Shown piece by piece: positions 1 through 9,696 of a DNA stretch of 64,000 nt; the first letter of the stretch is position 1; every line of letters begins with the position of its first letter. The stretch is taken from the NCBI GenBank assembly GCA_951799405.1, contig OX637339.1, positions 16,740,001 to 16,804,000 of the forward strand, written 5' to 3'. This DNA is from Agapetus fuscipes. Taxonomy: Eukaryota > Arthropoda > Insecta > Trichoptera > Glossosomatidae. A program made the position numbers and the translations under genes. The notes under the pieces were generated by a model. That model saw only the letters and a list, made by a program, of their open reading frames with translations. It did no database searches and was not told where the DNA came from.

Positions 1-290
1 GATGATTTATTTATAGCGCCGTTTCGTGATGTAGTCACTCCAAGGGCGCTGGTGCAAACGATGCCAGAAATTTGCTTGTCTTCAGTGCATTCCGGAACTT
101 TCCATGGTCCTCTAGCTCTCTCACATGATGTGGCAGGTGGTTCCAGGCCAGAGGGCCAGCAACTGCAAATGCACGCTCTCCAAACACTGTGTTAACTCTT
201 CTTACAGGTTCTTCAATCCTTGATTTGGCTCCAGTCTCAGCTGAGCGCAGTGTTAGGCTTTTTTTGCCGAGGGTGACTGGTTTTTGTGTG
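1..290 (-). pseudogene. L2-type LINE 3' end: C-terminal tail of the RT polyprotein
   Basis: On the minus strand a reading frame ends in TGA at 37-35 and encodes a tail containing GERAFAVAGPLAWNHLPHHV followed by FRNALKTSKF. This is the conserved C-terminal block of L2/CR1-type non-LTR retrotransposons (pattern: RAFS-A-P-WN-LP, then F-LK). After the stop comes a very short 3' UTR ending in GGCGCTATAAATAAATCATC at the window edge. An in-frame stop lies upstream near 290, so only the last 80 or so codons remain. It is a 5'-truncated dead copy. Related ends occur at 52.0, 57.4 and 62.2 kb. Confidence 0.75.
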
Positions 291-325
291 TGTCATACCT
301 CAAAGAGCCTCTCCGATCAAGCGAC
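271..325 (-). mobile_element. SINE-A/L2 tail-1 fragment
   Basis: The stretch reads, on the minus strand, GGAGAGGCTCTTTGAGG then TATGACACACACAAAAAC. This matches the 3' tail of SINE-A copies and of the L2 copy at 30.4 kb. It sits just upstream of the L2 coding tail, so two element ends are joined here. Confidence 0.5.
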
Positions 326-829
326 ATTTTGAACATCCAGTTTTTCTGAAACTAAAAATATTTTTTCATCGGAAAAAATCTAAATATTTTTACTTTTCTT
401 AAGAAAAACTTGGAAATGACAGGGAAAACCTAGTTACAGTTTCTAAAAACACCTTCATTCATCATTTATTTTTAGCGCCATCTTTTTCTCTTTTATCCAC
501 CTACACACACGGCCTTAATCTTTTCCCTTCCAATGTTTGCTATCTCTACTTCCCTTGCCCTTCCCTTTCCCTCCACGCGTCAGATTAAATTCCGATATCA
601 CGTATTACATTAAACACGCGTAAAAAGAGCGCAAAACTTGTGAAAAGTCAACATCACAACATGTTTATTTCGGCCGTGAGGAAATCCGCAACTGAAAAAG
701 TGAAAGTATGTACGTGAACAACGCACGTTTAACGTTGTACCTGTAAGTGTGTGTTTATAGTTGTGTAACGTGAATCTATACATTTGTTTACAGTTTTAAA
801 AAGTAAAGTTTTTTTTTACGGCGTTTTTG
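326..829. other. AT-rich spacer, nothing recognised
   Basis: No long reading frame, tandem repeat or match to the repeat families of this window was seen. A T-rich run lies near 806-820. Confidence 0.4.
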
Positions 830-975
830 TTAAATAGATTTGTCAAGAGGAATGCAATTCATCAACCTATTTTGCCTGGTCGGATGTCGTTATGCGAAAG
901 CAGGAGCTTGTGTACATGCAATGGTATCTATTGAACGAGGATCGAAGTTATGGTCAAAGGGCCAGGTGTGATTCT
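830..975 (-). mobile_element. SINE-B, degenerate partial copy
   Basis: It begins with AAATAGATTTGTCAAGAGGA then ATGCAATTCATCAACC, the 3' end of SINE-B in reverse orientation. The middle is scrambled. A tRNA-like remnant (GAGGATCGAAGTTATGGTCAAA) follows to about 965. Compare the better copies at 55.05 and 63.03 kb. Confidence 0.6.
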
Positions 976-1230
976 TCTTCTTCTTCTTCTTCTTGTGCCA
1001 CTTCTAACGAAGATCGGCGATCACCATAGCTATTTTGATTTTTGATGCTGCGGCTCGAAACAGGGACTTGGTGCTTCTGCCGAACCACTGTCGCAGGTTC
1101 TTCAGCCACGATGTCCTTCGGCGTCCCTGATATCTTCTACCCTCAATCTTACCCTGAATGATAAGATGAAGGAGACGGTACTTCTCATTTCTCATAATGT
1201 GACCGAAGTACATTAGCTTTCTCTGCTTAA
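972..1230 (-). pseudogene. RTE-type LINE 3' end with (GAA)n tail
   Basis: The minus strand encodes GHIMRNEKYRLLHLIIQGKI, then GRRRTSWLKNLRQWF and a stop soon after ADLR. This is the C-terminal end of the endonuclease-RT protein of RTE/BovB-type elements widespread in arthropods. The 3' UTR is only about 20 bases and ends in a GAA trinucleotide tail (TTC on the plus strand, 974-996). Only about 70 codons survive. A near-identical copy lies at 50.54-50.77 kb. Confidence 0.8.
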
Positions 1231-1313
1231 TGGTAGGCAGGAGCTCCTTTGTAGTGCGCAGGTGTGATTCAAACCAGCGTTATTCTGTTCCAAATACGCT
1301 AGTTAAATGAACT

Positions 1314-1572
1314 AGTGTCAGAAATGATTTCTCGTTCCGGTGTTTATTTCAAACTCCAAAATAAAATACCGGCAAGGTTTACTAATCCTTTTACAAGAAA
1401 TGATTACCAGCCTCATTAGGAGCTGGGAAATCCCCACTTCAATTGAAGGGGTCAGCGTAAGGCCGAAGTAAGGGGTTACTTGTGAACATAAATAGGTTCC
1501 ACTCGCACATGCGAAACCCATCAGGGATGACGCGGCAAGTAGTTATACTATATGTGTAGCTCAGTTGCGTTA
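1314..1572 (+). mobile_element. SINE-C, body and 3' end (head missing)
   Basis: It starts at GTGTCAGAAATGATTTC and runs through CCGGTGTTTATTTCAAAC and the AGCTGGGAAATCCCCACTTC core to the terminal TATATGTGTAGCTCAGTTGC. The tRNA-like head is absent, so the copy is 5'-truncated. Confidence 0.8.
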
Positions 1573-1616
1573 CGTTATATAAGACACATTGGTTCAGTCC
1601 CCATAATAATCTAATC

Positions 1617-1857
1617 TAATCTTAGTTGCAAATATATGTTACATTGGAGATTCCCATTACATGCATTCTCACAACCAGACACGTACAAGTTCGCGCTTGC
1701 ACATGCCTCATGTGAACCTACAATATAAGAACCAAATCTCTAATGGACATACACCCTGCAACTCTTGCCGTCCTTCCCTGAAACAGGCGGGACATTGGCA
1801 AAGTGATCCATTTTTACAGCATGGGTGGTCAGCCGCATACCAACCTATTAGTCAAGA
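1617..1857 (-). mobile_element. Family F (LINE 3' UTR), truncated copy
   Basis: In reverse it runs from TTGACTAATAGGTTGGTATG at 1857 to the tail of repeated TAATCTAATC at 1605-1625. It contains the CCTGTTTCAGGG hairpin typical of the family. Confidence 0.85.
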
Positions 1858-1886
1858 TTGTATATAAATCATCCTCATAATAATAT

Positions 1887-2180
1887 TAGGATGCTTTATT
1901 TAGTAACCGCTGTTTTTGTGTGTATCACACGTCAAGAGCCCTAGCTGCGAGCTTGTTCGTAGCTGTAGAAAGCGCTAATTCTCAAGCAAGACCCAGTTTC
2001 TGTAAGTCTGGATGAACATTTTGATGAACGGTCTTTGATAAAGGTTTATGAATTCTTCAACCCAGCGAACAGCATATTTGAAAACATAAATGGTATATTT
2101 TTTTGTACTCCGCCGGGATCTGAACCCACAACCTTCCATTCACGAGTCCGAAGTGCTACCACTAGACTACGGACTTGTCT
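1887..2180 (-). mobile_element. SINE-A, tail-1 type, near full length
   Basis: The reverse strand begins with a tRNA-like head (TCCGTAGTCTAGTGGTAGCA as A-box region, GGTTCAGATCCCGGCGGAG as B-box region). It continues through AACCTTTATCAAAGACC and CAAGCTCGCAGC to tail 1 (TGTGATACACACAAAAACAG) and ends at AAGCATCC near 1887. RNA polymerase III would drive such an element from its internal boxes. Confidence 0.85.
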
Positions 2181-2507
2181 CAAACGGTGCATCAAAATTG
2201 TTTCTAAAGCCCAAATTTTAGAAATTCTCTCGCTCAGATTGTATCTTGTACATACATATGTGTATTAAAGATTTCCTTTTAAAATCTCTCTCTATTTTCT
2301 TGAGCCATTGTTTTATTTTTCCATTTACCAGATAGTATGAAAGAAAATAGGTCAGCTGCTTGTTTTCGAAATATTGTTCCGGTGTATTGCACCCGGGTCT
2401 CGTATTATACATCTTAACATTATAAGTGTGTGGAATATATAAGAGACATCGTGTGTCATAATAAAAAAAACGTGTCAGCAGATTTTTTTTAAAATATAGA
2501 TGTCGTG
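2181..2507. other. Spacer, nothing recognised
   Basis: AT-rich single-copy-looking sequence between SINE-A and an RT fragment. The antisense reading frame over 2218-2673 has no family resemblance and runs across the RT remnant, so I do not call it a gene. Confidence 0.35.
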
Positions 2508-3078
2508 GAAGAGGAAGACCGAGAAAGGTATGGATGGACCAAATTTTCGAAATAGCGAGTGAATGGGATATCCAGAGCCATAATAAAAGGAGAGCTTGTA
2601 TGAAAAAGGTTATGACTCTGGATGAAATGAAAGAAGTATGCAAGGACAGGAAGAAGTGGCGGCTAATCTGCAATGCTGATTTCTAATGTTGGTTTATTAG
2701 TTTGCTACATTTTTTGCATAAGAGATTTTTGACTTTTTTGTATAGATTTCTTTTTAAGGTTTTGTTTTTTTTTTTTTTTTTTTTTTTTTTTATACTTAAA
2801 TGTTATTTATTGCTCGTATTCCTTGACTTATACATAGGTTGGTATGAGGCTGACCATCCATACTGTAAAAATGGTTCACTTTGCCAATGTCACCCCTGTT
2901 TCAGGGAATGTCGGCAAGAGTTGCAGAGCTTATGTTCATTTGAGCTTTGGATTTTATTTGTAAGTACACAATCAGCATTTGTAAGCGCGAACTACACGTG
3001 TTTGTTTGTGGGCATACATCTGAGAGCTTTGAATGAATATATCCTTGCAACTTAGATTAGATATAGATTATAGATAGA
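2508..3078 (+). mobile_element. RTE-like LINE 3' end: RT C-terminus plus family F 3' UTR
   Basis: The plus strand encodes RCRGRGRPRKVWMDQIFEIA, then HNKRRACMKKVMTLDEMKEV and CKDRKKWRLICN, the end of an RTE-like RT protein. This is followed by an AT-rich 3' UTR with a run of about 25 T (2768-2792) and then a full family F segment starting GTATTCCTTGACTTATACAT at 2816 and ending in ATTAGATATAGATTATAGAT. This copy shows directly that family F is the 3' UTR of this LINE. The coding part is 5'-truncated at about 2508. Confidence 0.85.
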
Positions 3079-3084
3079 TAGGGA

Positions 3085-3232
3085 GCTGAGAAGCCCTCAC
3101 TTCAACTGAAGTGGTTGGCGTAAGGCCGGCTCCCGTAACTGTAAAAATAAATAGGTTCCACTAGCCACAGTAAAACCCTTCCGGGATTACGAAGCAAGAA
3201 GTTGCACTGTATTTGTAGCTTAGTTGCATTTT
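3085..3232 (+). mobile_element. SINE-C 3' half
   Basis: It runs from GGGAGCTGAGAAGCCCTCAC to TTTGTAGCTTAGTTGCA, the 3' half of SINE-C. It follows directly on the F tail and faces an opposite-strand SINE-C 30 bases downstream, forming a tail-to-tail inverted pair. Confidence 0.8.
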
Positions 3233-3261
3233 TTATAGTAATACATGAAAAACGCTCCTAG

Positions 3262-3558
3262 TATAACTTCTTGCCGCGTTTTCAGCGAAGGGGTCGCATG
3301 TGGTGAGTGGAACCTATTTGTTTTTACAGGTAAGGGGATCGGTCTTATTTGAACCACTTCAGTTAAAATGATGGTTTCCCAGCTCCCAAGGAGGCTAGTA
3401 CTCATTTTTTGTAAAGGCTGAGTAAAACGTTTTGGTATTTTATTTTGGGTTTGAAATAAACACCGAAGCGGTAAATCATTTCTTAAACCCTCGAGGGATT
3501 CGAACACGAACTCTCAGCATGGAATGCAAGCGCTCTACCAACTAACCTGTCGATCTGA
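3262..3558 (-). mobile_element. SINE-C, near full length
   Basis: In reverse the tRNA-like head reads CAGATCGACAGGTTAGTTGG then TAGAGCGCTTGCATTCCATG and a B-box GTTCGAATCCCTCGAGGG. The body and GCAAGAAGTTATAC end follow. The head resembles a tRNA acceptor-to-T-arm region (GATAGCTCAGTTGG in better copies). Confidence 0.85.
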
Positions 3559-3585
3559 CAATGGTTATAAAAAAATACAATCTAA

Positions 3586-4148
3586 TCTAAGTTGCAAAGA
3601 TATGTTACATTGGATTTGCAAGTTCGCGCTTACACATGCCTCATGTGAGCCTACAACATAAAAACCAAATCTCAAATGGACATACACCCTGCAACTCTTG
3701 CCGTCCTTCCCTGAAACAGGGGTGATATTGGCAAAGTGAACCATTTTTACAGTATGGGTGGTCAGCCGCATACCAACCTATAAGTCAAGGAACATACACG
3801 ACAAATTACATTTTTTAAATCAATAAATAATACTCGTATATATGGACATAAAAAACATAAAACAAATTTCACTTTAATAAACCCTAGCCGCCAACATTAC
3901 ATATCAACCGCCATTTCTTTCTGTCCTTACATACTTCTTTCATTTCCTCCAGAGTCATAACCTTCTTCATACAGGCTCTTCTTTTATTATGACTCTGGAT
4001 ATTCCATTTATTCGCAATTTCGGATATTTGGTCCATCCATACCTTTCTCGGTCTTCCTCTACCACGACATCCATCTATTCTACCAACATATACTTTCTTC
4101 GTCAGTCTTTCCTCATTCGTTCTCTCCATATGCTCAAACCATCTTAAC
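3586..4148 (-). mobile_element. RTE-like LINE 3' end: RT C-terminus plus family F
   Basis: The reverse strand encodes LRWFEHMERTNEERLTKKVY, then GRIDGCRGRGRPRKVW and KKWRLICNVGG before a stop at 3886-3884. A 90-base AT-rich spacer is followed by family F from TTCCTTGACTTATAGG (3793) to TTAGATTAGATT (3584). The coding part is the protein's last 88 residues. One conserved glycine of the WFGHMER motif is changed to glutamate here (WFEHMER). Confidence 0.85.
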
Positions 4149-4149
4149 A

Positions 4150-4766
4150 AAACTTATTTTTATACAAAAATTGATATTATAAAGACATATCAGACATGAA
4201 AAACAATGGGGGAAAACGCTTGATTTGTCGTGTACCACGGCTCCTATGAATATAATATTTTTTAAGGAATCCTGTGCGGGATATTACATAGACTTCTTGA
4301 GAAATGTATACAATGAGAAAAATTTTACAGAAATACATATATATTGACGTATATATTGGAAGAAACTGTTAAAACAATGATATACAAACACGTACCAGCT
4401 CTGTACGAGATAAAAAGTCAAATGGCAAACGAAATCCCTGGGAAATGTAGCTAATATGTCGGGAGGTATTTGAACACACATAAAACTACAACAGTATAGA
4501 AAAACCTACAACTGGGGTGGAAGTTTGAACATGTGAAGAAAAGAAAATAAGTTTTTTTTTCCGTAATTTTTTTTTTTTTTTAAATGAGATCCAAACATTC
4601 AAAATATCCCTCGGCTATGTAACGTCAGCCATAGAATGAATTAAAAAATGGATTCCCGACAATCAGGGGTTTTTTCTAGTTACGAGCTTCGAGTTGAGAG
4701 GACATGATCCGTCAAAGAAAACACTAAAAATATATTATTTAAGAGTGGAATATTCACAGGTACACA
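4150..4766. other. AT-rich spacer with a short SINE-A tail-2 fragment
   Basis: At 4256-4283 the sequence TTTTTTAAGGAATCCTGTGC matches the end of SINE-A tail 2 in reverse. The remainder, including a T-rich run at 4551-4582, is unrecognised. Confidence 0.4.
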
Positions 4767-5008
4767 TCTAAATCTAAATCTAAGCTGCAAAGACATGTAT
4801 CATTTGAGATTCATATTAATTAAACAAGCAGACACGCATAATTTCGCGCTCACACATGCCGCATGTGGACCTACAATATAAAAACCCCAATCTCAAATGA
4901 ACATAAGCCCTGCAACTCTTTCCGACCTTCCCTGAAACAGGGGTGACATTGGCAAAGTGAACCATTTTTTACAGTATGGGTGGTCAGGTCAGCCTCATAC
5001 CAACCTAT
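4767..5008 (-). mobile_element. Family F copy
   Basis: In reverse it runs from GTATAGGTTGGTATGAGGCT at 5008 to the tail of repeated TAGATTTAGATT at 4765. It contains the CCCTGTTTCAGGG hairpin and GGCATGTGTGAGCGCGAAA. Confidence 0.85.
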
Positions 5009-5149
5009 ACAATATAGATCGTTTTGAAATTTCTACGTTGAATTTCTTGTTAATTTCTTGGACATTATAATGCACTCTGATACACATCAAATCAAAGTCC
5101 GTGAGTTGAAAAGTTATAAAAAAGATATTTGTTTTAATTTCACCCAAGT

Positions 5150-5530
5150 AAATTTGAATAATTTCGTATACACTTGTACATGCCGACAAGAAGACATGTG
5201 TTAGTTCGCACTTACAATTGCTGCATGTGTACTTAAAAAAACACCAAATGAACATACACCCTGCAACTAGTGTCAGCCTACCTTGAAACAGGGACGACAT
5301 TGACAAAGTGAACCACTTTTTACAGTATGGGTGGTCAGCCTCATAACAACCTATAATTCAAGGTATGCAAATAATATATTATAACATTTAGGTATATAAA
5401 AAAAACAGAACCTTAAAAAGAAATCTATACAAAAAAGTCAAAAATGATACATTAAATTATGAATAAATATGTAAGTCGCCAACATTAAAGGCAAGCCACC
5501 ATTTTTCCTATCCTGACATACTTCTTTCAC
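5150..5530 (-). mobile_element. RTE-like LINE 3' end, decayed
   Basis: At 5478-5530 the reverse strand retains the end of the RT protein (KEVCQDRKNGGL-like). Family F follows from TACCTTGAATTATAGGTTG at 5359 down to about 5150, where the 3' tail is lost. F-typical GGTTCACTTTGTCAATGTCG is present. Confidence 0.7.
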
Positions 5531-5799
5531 ACATAAAAACAAAAAAAACAAAAAAAAACTTGTAATGAAACAAGAACAGTTTTTCTAAATTTTAGATTCT
5601 GGTCCACTTTCCGCGATACATGTAAACGAGGGTTGCTAAAATCTAAGTCATAGATAAGGGAGGATTCGTCAGTGGAGGAAAAAAGAGGGTCGTAGGCCTT
5701 TTATGTGGGTCTCTCTAGAAGCCAGCGGGCTTACGTACTAACTCTAGCGTCGCGTTTACAAAAAAACATGTATTGAAACCGAAACAGCAAGTCAAATAG
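5531..5799. other. Spacer, nothing recognised
   Basis: No reading frame or repeat family was recognised in this AT-rich stretch. Confidence 0.35.
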
Positions 5800-5960
5800 G
5801 TTACAGACAATTCGGTCATTGACAATTCATCCACACGGCTTTTCGGTCACAGACAACTCGTCCGCAGACAACTCGGTCAATCGACAAATCATCTACACTA
5901 CTTTTCGGTCACATAAAAATATGGTCTACTTATACAGACAGCTTCATCACAGAAGACTTA
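5800..5960 (-). repeat. Dispersed piece of the GACCGA satellite
   Basis: Repeated ACAATTCGGTCATTG, CACGGCTTTTCGGTCAC and ACAACTCGGTCAATCG units are the reverse complement of the 15-base GACCGANNTGTCGTT-like units of the array at 27.8-28.7 kb. Confidence 0.65.
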
Positions 5961-6012
5961 TACTCAAACAAACCTTTGCGATGAACATCTCTATCACTTT
6001 AGGTATCTATAA

Positions 6013-6274
6013 TTTCTTCCTTGACTGATAGGTAGGTATGAGGCTGACACCCCGTGCTGTAAAAATCGGTTAACTTTTGCCAATGCCACCCCGGTTTCAG
6101 GGAAAGGCGGCAAGAAATGCAAGGTTTATGTTCATATGAGGTTTTGTTTATTTGTATGCACGCATGCAGAATGTGTAGGCGCGAACCTACATGTGGCTGT
6201 CTGTGTGAATGCATTTAATATTAGCCTTAAGTGTTAACATATATTTGTAGCTTATATTATAGATTATAGATAGC
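6013..6274 (+). mobile_element. Family F copy
   Basis: It starts TTCCTTGACTGATAGGTAGG and ends TTATATTATAGATTATAGAT. The internal hairpin region is altered to CACCCCGGTTTCAGGG. Confidence 0.85.
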
Positions 6275-6605
6275 ATATTTTACGCTTAGACATGACAATG
6301 GTGGATCCATGTTTAACTCCACCATGAGCGTTGGTAGAGAGCAGATTGAGTAATGTGTAATATATGTGTTGCTTAGTTGCGTTTAATTCAGGGATTTTAT
6401 AGCCTGTGGGCTGTGACCCATAGACAAAATACCTACCCACAATCTGCTCAAACATCCAATAAAAACTCAAGCCTCAAACGAAAATGAGTCTTGCAACTTT
6501 TTGACTATTTTGTGTTTCTGTTCTAAATTAATATACGAGTATAAACTGAAACGCTCATTTAGAGGGCAAGTATTCTATGATGGAGCTATATGTGGACCAC
6601 GCATT
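6275..6605. other. Spacer, nothing secure
   Basis: Between two F copies. TATATGTGTTGCTTAGTTGC at 6362-6381 resembles the 3' end of SINE-C, but nothing else of that family is nearby. Confidence 0.35.
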
Positions 6606-7075
6606 TCTAATCTTATCTAATCTAAGCTGCAAAGATATAAATATCATTTAAGATTTATATTAAATGCATTCCCACAAGCAGACATGTATAATTTCGCGCT
6701 AACACATGCCGCATGTGGACCTACAATATAAAAACCTAATCTCAAATGAATTTAAGCTCTGCAACTCTTGCCGTCCTTCCCTGAAACAGGGGTGACTTTG
6801 TCAAAGTGAACCATTTTTTACAGTATGGGTGGTCAGCCGCATACCAACCTATAAGTCAAGGAACAAACATCGCAAATTACATTTTTTAAATCAATAAACA
6901 ATAATATAAACATGGACACTAAAAAAAACTAAATCATAAAACCAATTTCACTTTAATAAACCCTAGCCGCCAAAATTACAGATCAACCGCCATTTTTTTC
7001 TATCCTTACATACTTCTTTCATTTCCTCCAGAGTCATAACCTTCTTCATACAAGCTCTTCTTTTATTTTATTTTA
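6606..7075 (-). mobile_element. RTE-like LINE 3' end: RT C-terminus plus family F
   Basis: The reverse strand keeps the last part of the RT protein (SLYEEGYDSGGNERSM in one frame, CKDRKKWRLICNFGG in the proper frame) at 6962-7075. Family F follows from TTCCTTGACTTATAGG (6862) to TTAGATTAGATAAGATT (6604). Its organisation matches the copies at 3.6 and 57.5 kb. Confidence 0.8.
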
Positions 7076-7086
7076 TACGCATTTTA

Positions 7087-7195
7087 TGTGAACAAAATGT
7101 GCATGTGTTTTTAGAAAGTCTTATCCATGATCGGAGAGGGCCCTTGAGGTGTGACACACACAAAAACGGCGCTCTCTTATCATTTGTATTTTTAA
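7087..7195 (+). mobile_element. L2-type LINE extreme 3' end with tail 1
   Basis: A short coding remnant ending FRKSYP and TGA is followed directly by GATCGGAGAGGGCCCTTGAG and GTGTGACACACACAAAAACG. This stop-then-tail arrangement matches the L2 copy at 30.4-30.8 kb (KKPYP then stop). Confidence 0.6.
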
Positions 7196-7214
7196 AATAA
7201 ATTAGCCTGATGTT

Positions 7215-7390
7215 ATTTTTATTATTATGACCTGAAAGTCGTTTCGAACGATCTGTCGTATGACTGTAATATCAATTTCCGAGCTGAGTGTGGACGAGTC
7301 GTCTATGACCAATTTGTCAATGACCGAGTTGCCTAAGACAGAGTTGTCAATGACCGAATTGCCTGTGACTTAGTTGTCGTAGAACAAGTC
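7215..7390 (+). repeat. Dispersed piece of the GACCGA satellite
   Basis: It contains successive units such as GTCGTCTATGACCAATTTG, TCAATGACCGAGTTGCC and TCAATGACCGAATTGCC. These share the 15-base period and core of the array at 27.8 kb. They are too diverged to count as an intact array. Confidence 0.65.
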
Positions 7391-7474
7391 AAAAGAACAT
7401 TTTACTAACAGCAACTGTGTCTTGCTTGAGAAAATGCGCTTTGTAATGACGACCAAGCTCGTTAACAGTCCGGT

Positions 7475-7745
7475 CGATGACTCAGTTGGTAAAATGCTTG
7501 CATTACATGCCGAGAGCTCGGGTTTAATCCCCACCGAGGGTGTCAGATATGATTTTCTATTTCGGCGTATATTTCAAAGCCAAAAATGTACTCAAGAAAT
7601 GACAACCATCCCAACCCGTGAGCTGAGAAATCCCCACTTCAACTGAAAGTGGTTGCTGTGTAAACAGGTCCCGAAGGACCTTCGAGGTTGATGCAGATAA
7701 GAAGTTACACTGCATGTGTAGCTTAGTTGCATTTTTACTTTTCAT
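7475..7745 (+). mobile_element. SINE-C with internal deletion
   Basis: The tRNA-like head is complete: GTCGATGACTCAGTTGGTAA, GCTTGCATTACATGCCGAGA, then B-box GGGTTTAATCCCCACCGAG. The body jumps from AACTGAAAGTGGTTGCTG to the AGGTCCCGAAGGACC region. The 3' end TGCATGTGTAGCTTAGTTGC is kept. Confidence 0.85.
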
Positions 7746-7986
7746 ACATTTTTGGTGAAACGCTTTAGTTCAGTATTGAGGGGAAGTTTTGTACTAGGAA
7801 GCCACGGACTTAGAAGAGAAAGCAGTAAAGGCCAGCGTAGTACATATGTATTGCGTAAGGTTGATTATGTGTATAGAGGGTGGATCACCAGGCAAGCCGA
7901 AATAACAACGGCTTGTATAGGCTGTGTGTACAAAGAAAACTAACATTGCAAGTTGGTAGAGAAAATAAAGAAAATGTTGATTCATT

Positions 7987-8283
7987 TTGACCAGTCCGCA
8001 GTCTAGTGGTAACGCTTCGGACTCGTAAACGGAAGGGCGAGGGTTTGAATCCCGGTGGAGCATACAAAATAAATCATTTATATTTGCATATAATGTGCTC
8101 TTCGCTGGGTTGAAAATATAATATAGGTACCTTTACCAAAGATCGGTCACCCAAGGTCCATCCAGCCTTACAGCAAATGGGTATTGCTTGAGTATTGGCG
8201 CTTTCTAAAGCGACGACCAAGCTCGCAGAGGGCTTTTGAGGTGTGATTCACACAAAAGCAGCGCTCACCAAATAAATAATCCG
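7987..8283 (+). mobile_element. SINE-A, full length, tail-1 type
   Basis: The head reads GACCAGTCCGCAGTCTAGTG and GTAACGCTTCGGACTCGTAA with B-box GGTTTGAATCCCGGTGGAGC. The body ends GCGACGACCAAGCTCGCAGA and runs into tail 1, GAGGTGTGATTCACACAAAA, ending CAAATAAATAATCC. It is one of the best copies. Confidence 0.9.
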
Positions 8284-8337
8284 AATGTTATTTGGTGAGC
8301 GCAGCTTTTGTGGAGATCACACCTCAAGAGCCATGTT
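8284..8337 (-). mobile_element. SINE-A tail-1 fragment, inverted
   Basis: GAGCGCAGCTTTTGTGGAGA then TCACACCTCAAGAGCC is tail 1 in reverse. It abuts the end of the forward SINE-A copy and makes a tail-to-tail palindrome. Confidence 0.75.
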
Positions 8338-8379
8338 ATAAATGTACAATACACACAAGAAAGGTTCAGCATTCTTTCT

Positions 8380-9215
8380 AATGCTTTCTCCACTATTCTT
8401 TCCCCCATCATTCTTCCTCATGCTTTCTCCACTATTCTTTCCCCCATCATTCTTCCTCATGCTTTCTCCACTCTTCTTTCCCCCATCATTTTTCCTCATG
8501 CTTTCTCCACTCTTCTTTCCCCATCATTCTTCCTCATGCTTTCTCCACTATTCTTTCCCCCATCATTCTTCCTCACGCTTTCTCCACTTTTCTTTCCCCC
8601 ATCATTCTTCCTCATGCTTTCTCCACTATTCTTTCCCCCATCATTCTTCCTCACGCTTTCTCCACTTTTCTTTCCCCCATCATTCTTCCTCATGCTTTCT
8701 CCACTATTCTTCCCTCATCATTCTTCCTTATGCTTTCTCCACTATTCTTTCCCCCATCATTCTTCCTCATGCTTTCTTCACTCTTCTTTCTCCCATCATT
8801 CTTCCTTATGCTTTCTCCACTATTCTTTCCCCATCATTCTTCCTCATGCTTTCTCTACTATTCTTTCCCCCATCATTCTTCCTCATGCTTTCTCCACTAT
8901 TCTTTCCCCCATCATTCTTCCTCATGCTTTCTCCACTATTCTTTCCCCCATCATTCTTCCTCATGCTTTCTCCACTATTCTTTCCCCCATCATTCTTCCT
9001 CATGCTTTCTCCACTATTCTTTCTCCCATCATTCTTCCTTATGCTTTCTCCACTATTTTTTCCCCCACCATTCTTCCTTATGCTTTCTCCACTATTCTTT
9101 ACCCCATCATTCTTTCTCATGCTTTCTCCACCATTCTTTTTCCTCATTCTTCCGCATTCTTTCCTCATTCTTCTTCCTCAAGCTTTCTCCACCATTCTTT
9201 CTCCATCACTCTTCC
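8380..9215 (+). repeat. 39-bp minisatellite, about 20 units
   Basis: The unit is ATGCTTTCTCCACTATTCTT followed by TCCCCCATCATTCTTCCTC, 39 bases. Many units are identical, but some are shortened by a base or more (for example CCCCATC) or carry substitutions (cacgc, ctcttc). Because 39 is divisible by three and the unit lacks stops in several frames, long frames of 358, 371 and 208 codons (plus) and 120 codons (minus) appear. The plus frames read as hydrophobic LSPLFFPPSFFLM repeats, the minus as MRKNDGGKNSGES repeats. I see no start context, splice signal or flanking gene that would make it coding. A pyrimidine-rich tail runs on to about 9300. Confidence 0.9.
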
Positions 9216-9569
9216 CCACTCCCCCCCCTATCCGCCCCTATTCTCGCTCCCTTATCACGGCGGTATCTTCCCCTTGGCCTCCGCTATCTTCTCTTCACCC
9301 TTCAGCATCGCGAGCTATCTCTCCCTGCAATCTACATACACATGTACGGTCGTTAAACAAAAACTCCTATCGAGCAAAATCTGACAGGAACAGTGCAAGT
9401 GTTAGTCGTTTAGGACAGCTGAAAAGATGCAAGTTAATGAATGTCAGAAATATGTAAGAGGCAAGCTTTTTATTGCAGGAAAGATTACAGGGAGATTATC
9501 TTGTTGATTTTTTGCAATGAAAAAAACGGATTTTACTGACCGTGTGTAAATATAAAAACGATTTTCTCT

Positions 9570-9602
9570 ACGTTTCGTCGGAGTCACATCCAACGTCTTC
9601 AG
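9570..9602 (-). other. Hammerhead-like hairpin motif (copy 1)
   Basis: On the minus strand CTGAAGAC is followed by the stem GTTGGA/TCCGAC (one G-T pair) around the loop TGTGAC, then GAAACG. The spacing equals that of a hammerhead core plus stem II with one extra base. Ribozyme function is not shown. Confidence 0.55.
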
Positions 9603-9660
9603 GAGACGTGTGTTTTCTAAATGGAAGAAACACAAACTGTTGACAGAAGACACACGTCTC

Positions 9661-9696
9661 CTGAAGACGTCGGATATGACTCCGATGAAAAGTAGA
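9661..9696 (+). other. Hammerhead-like hairpin motif (copy 2)
   Basis: CTGAAGAC, stem GTCGGA/TCCGAT (one wobble pair), loop TATGAC, then GAAAAG. It lies in the opposite arm of the foldback element from copy 1, and the stem bases differ in ways that keep pairing. Confidence 0.55.

Noticed and set aside
8308..9457. Open frames of 358, 371 and 208 codons as a repeat-rich protein gene
   Set aside because: They arise from a 39-bp minisatellite without stops. Several frames and both strands are open at once, the start lies in SINE-derived or unrelated flank, and no domain is seen.
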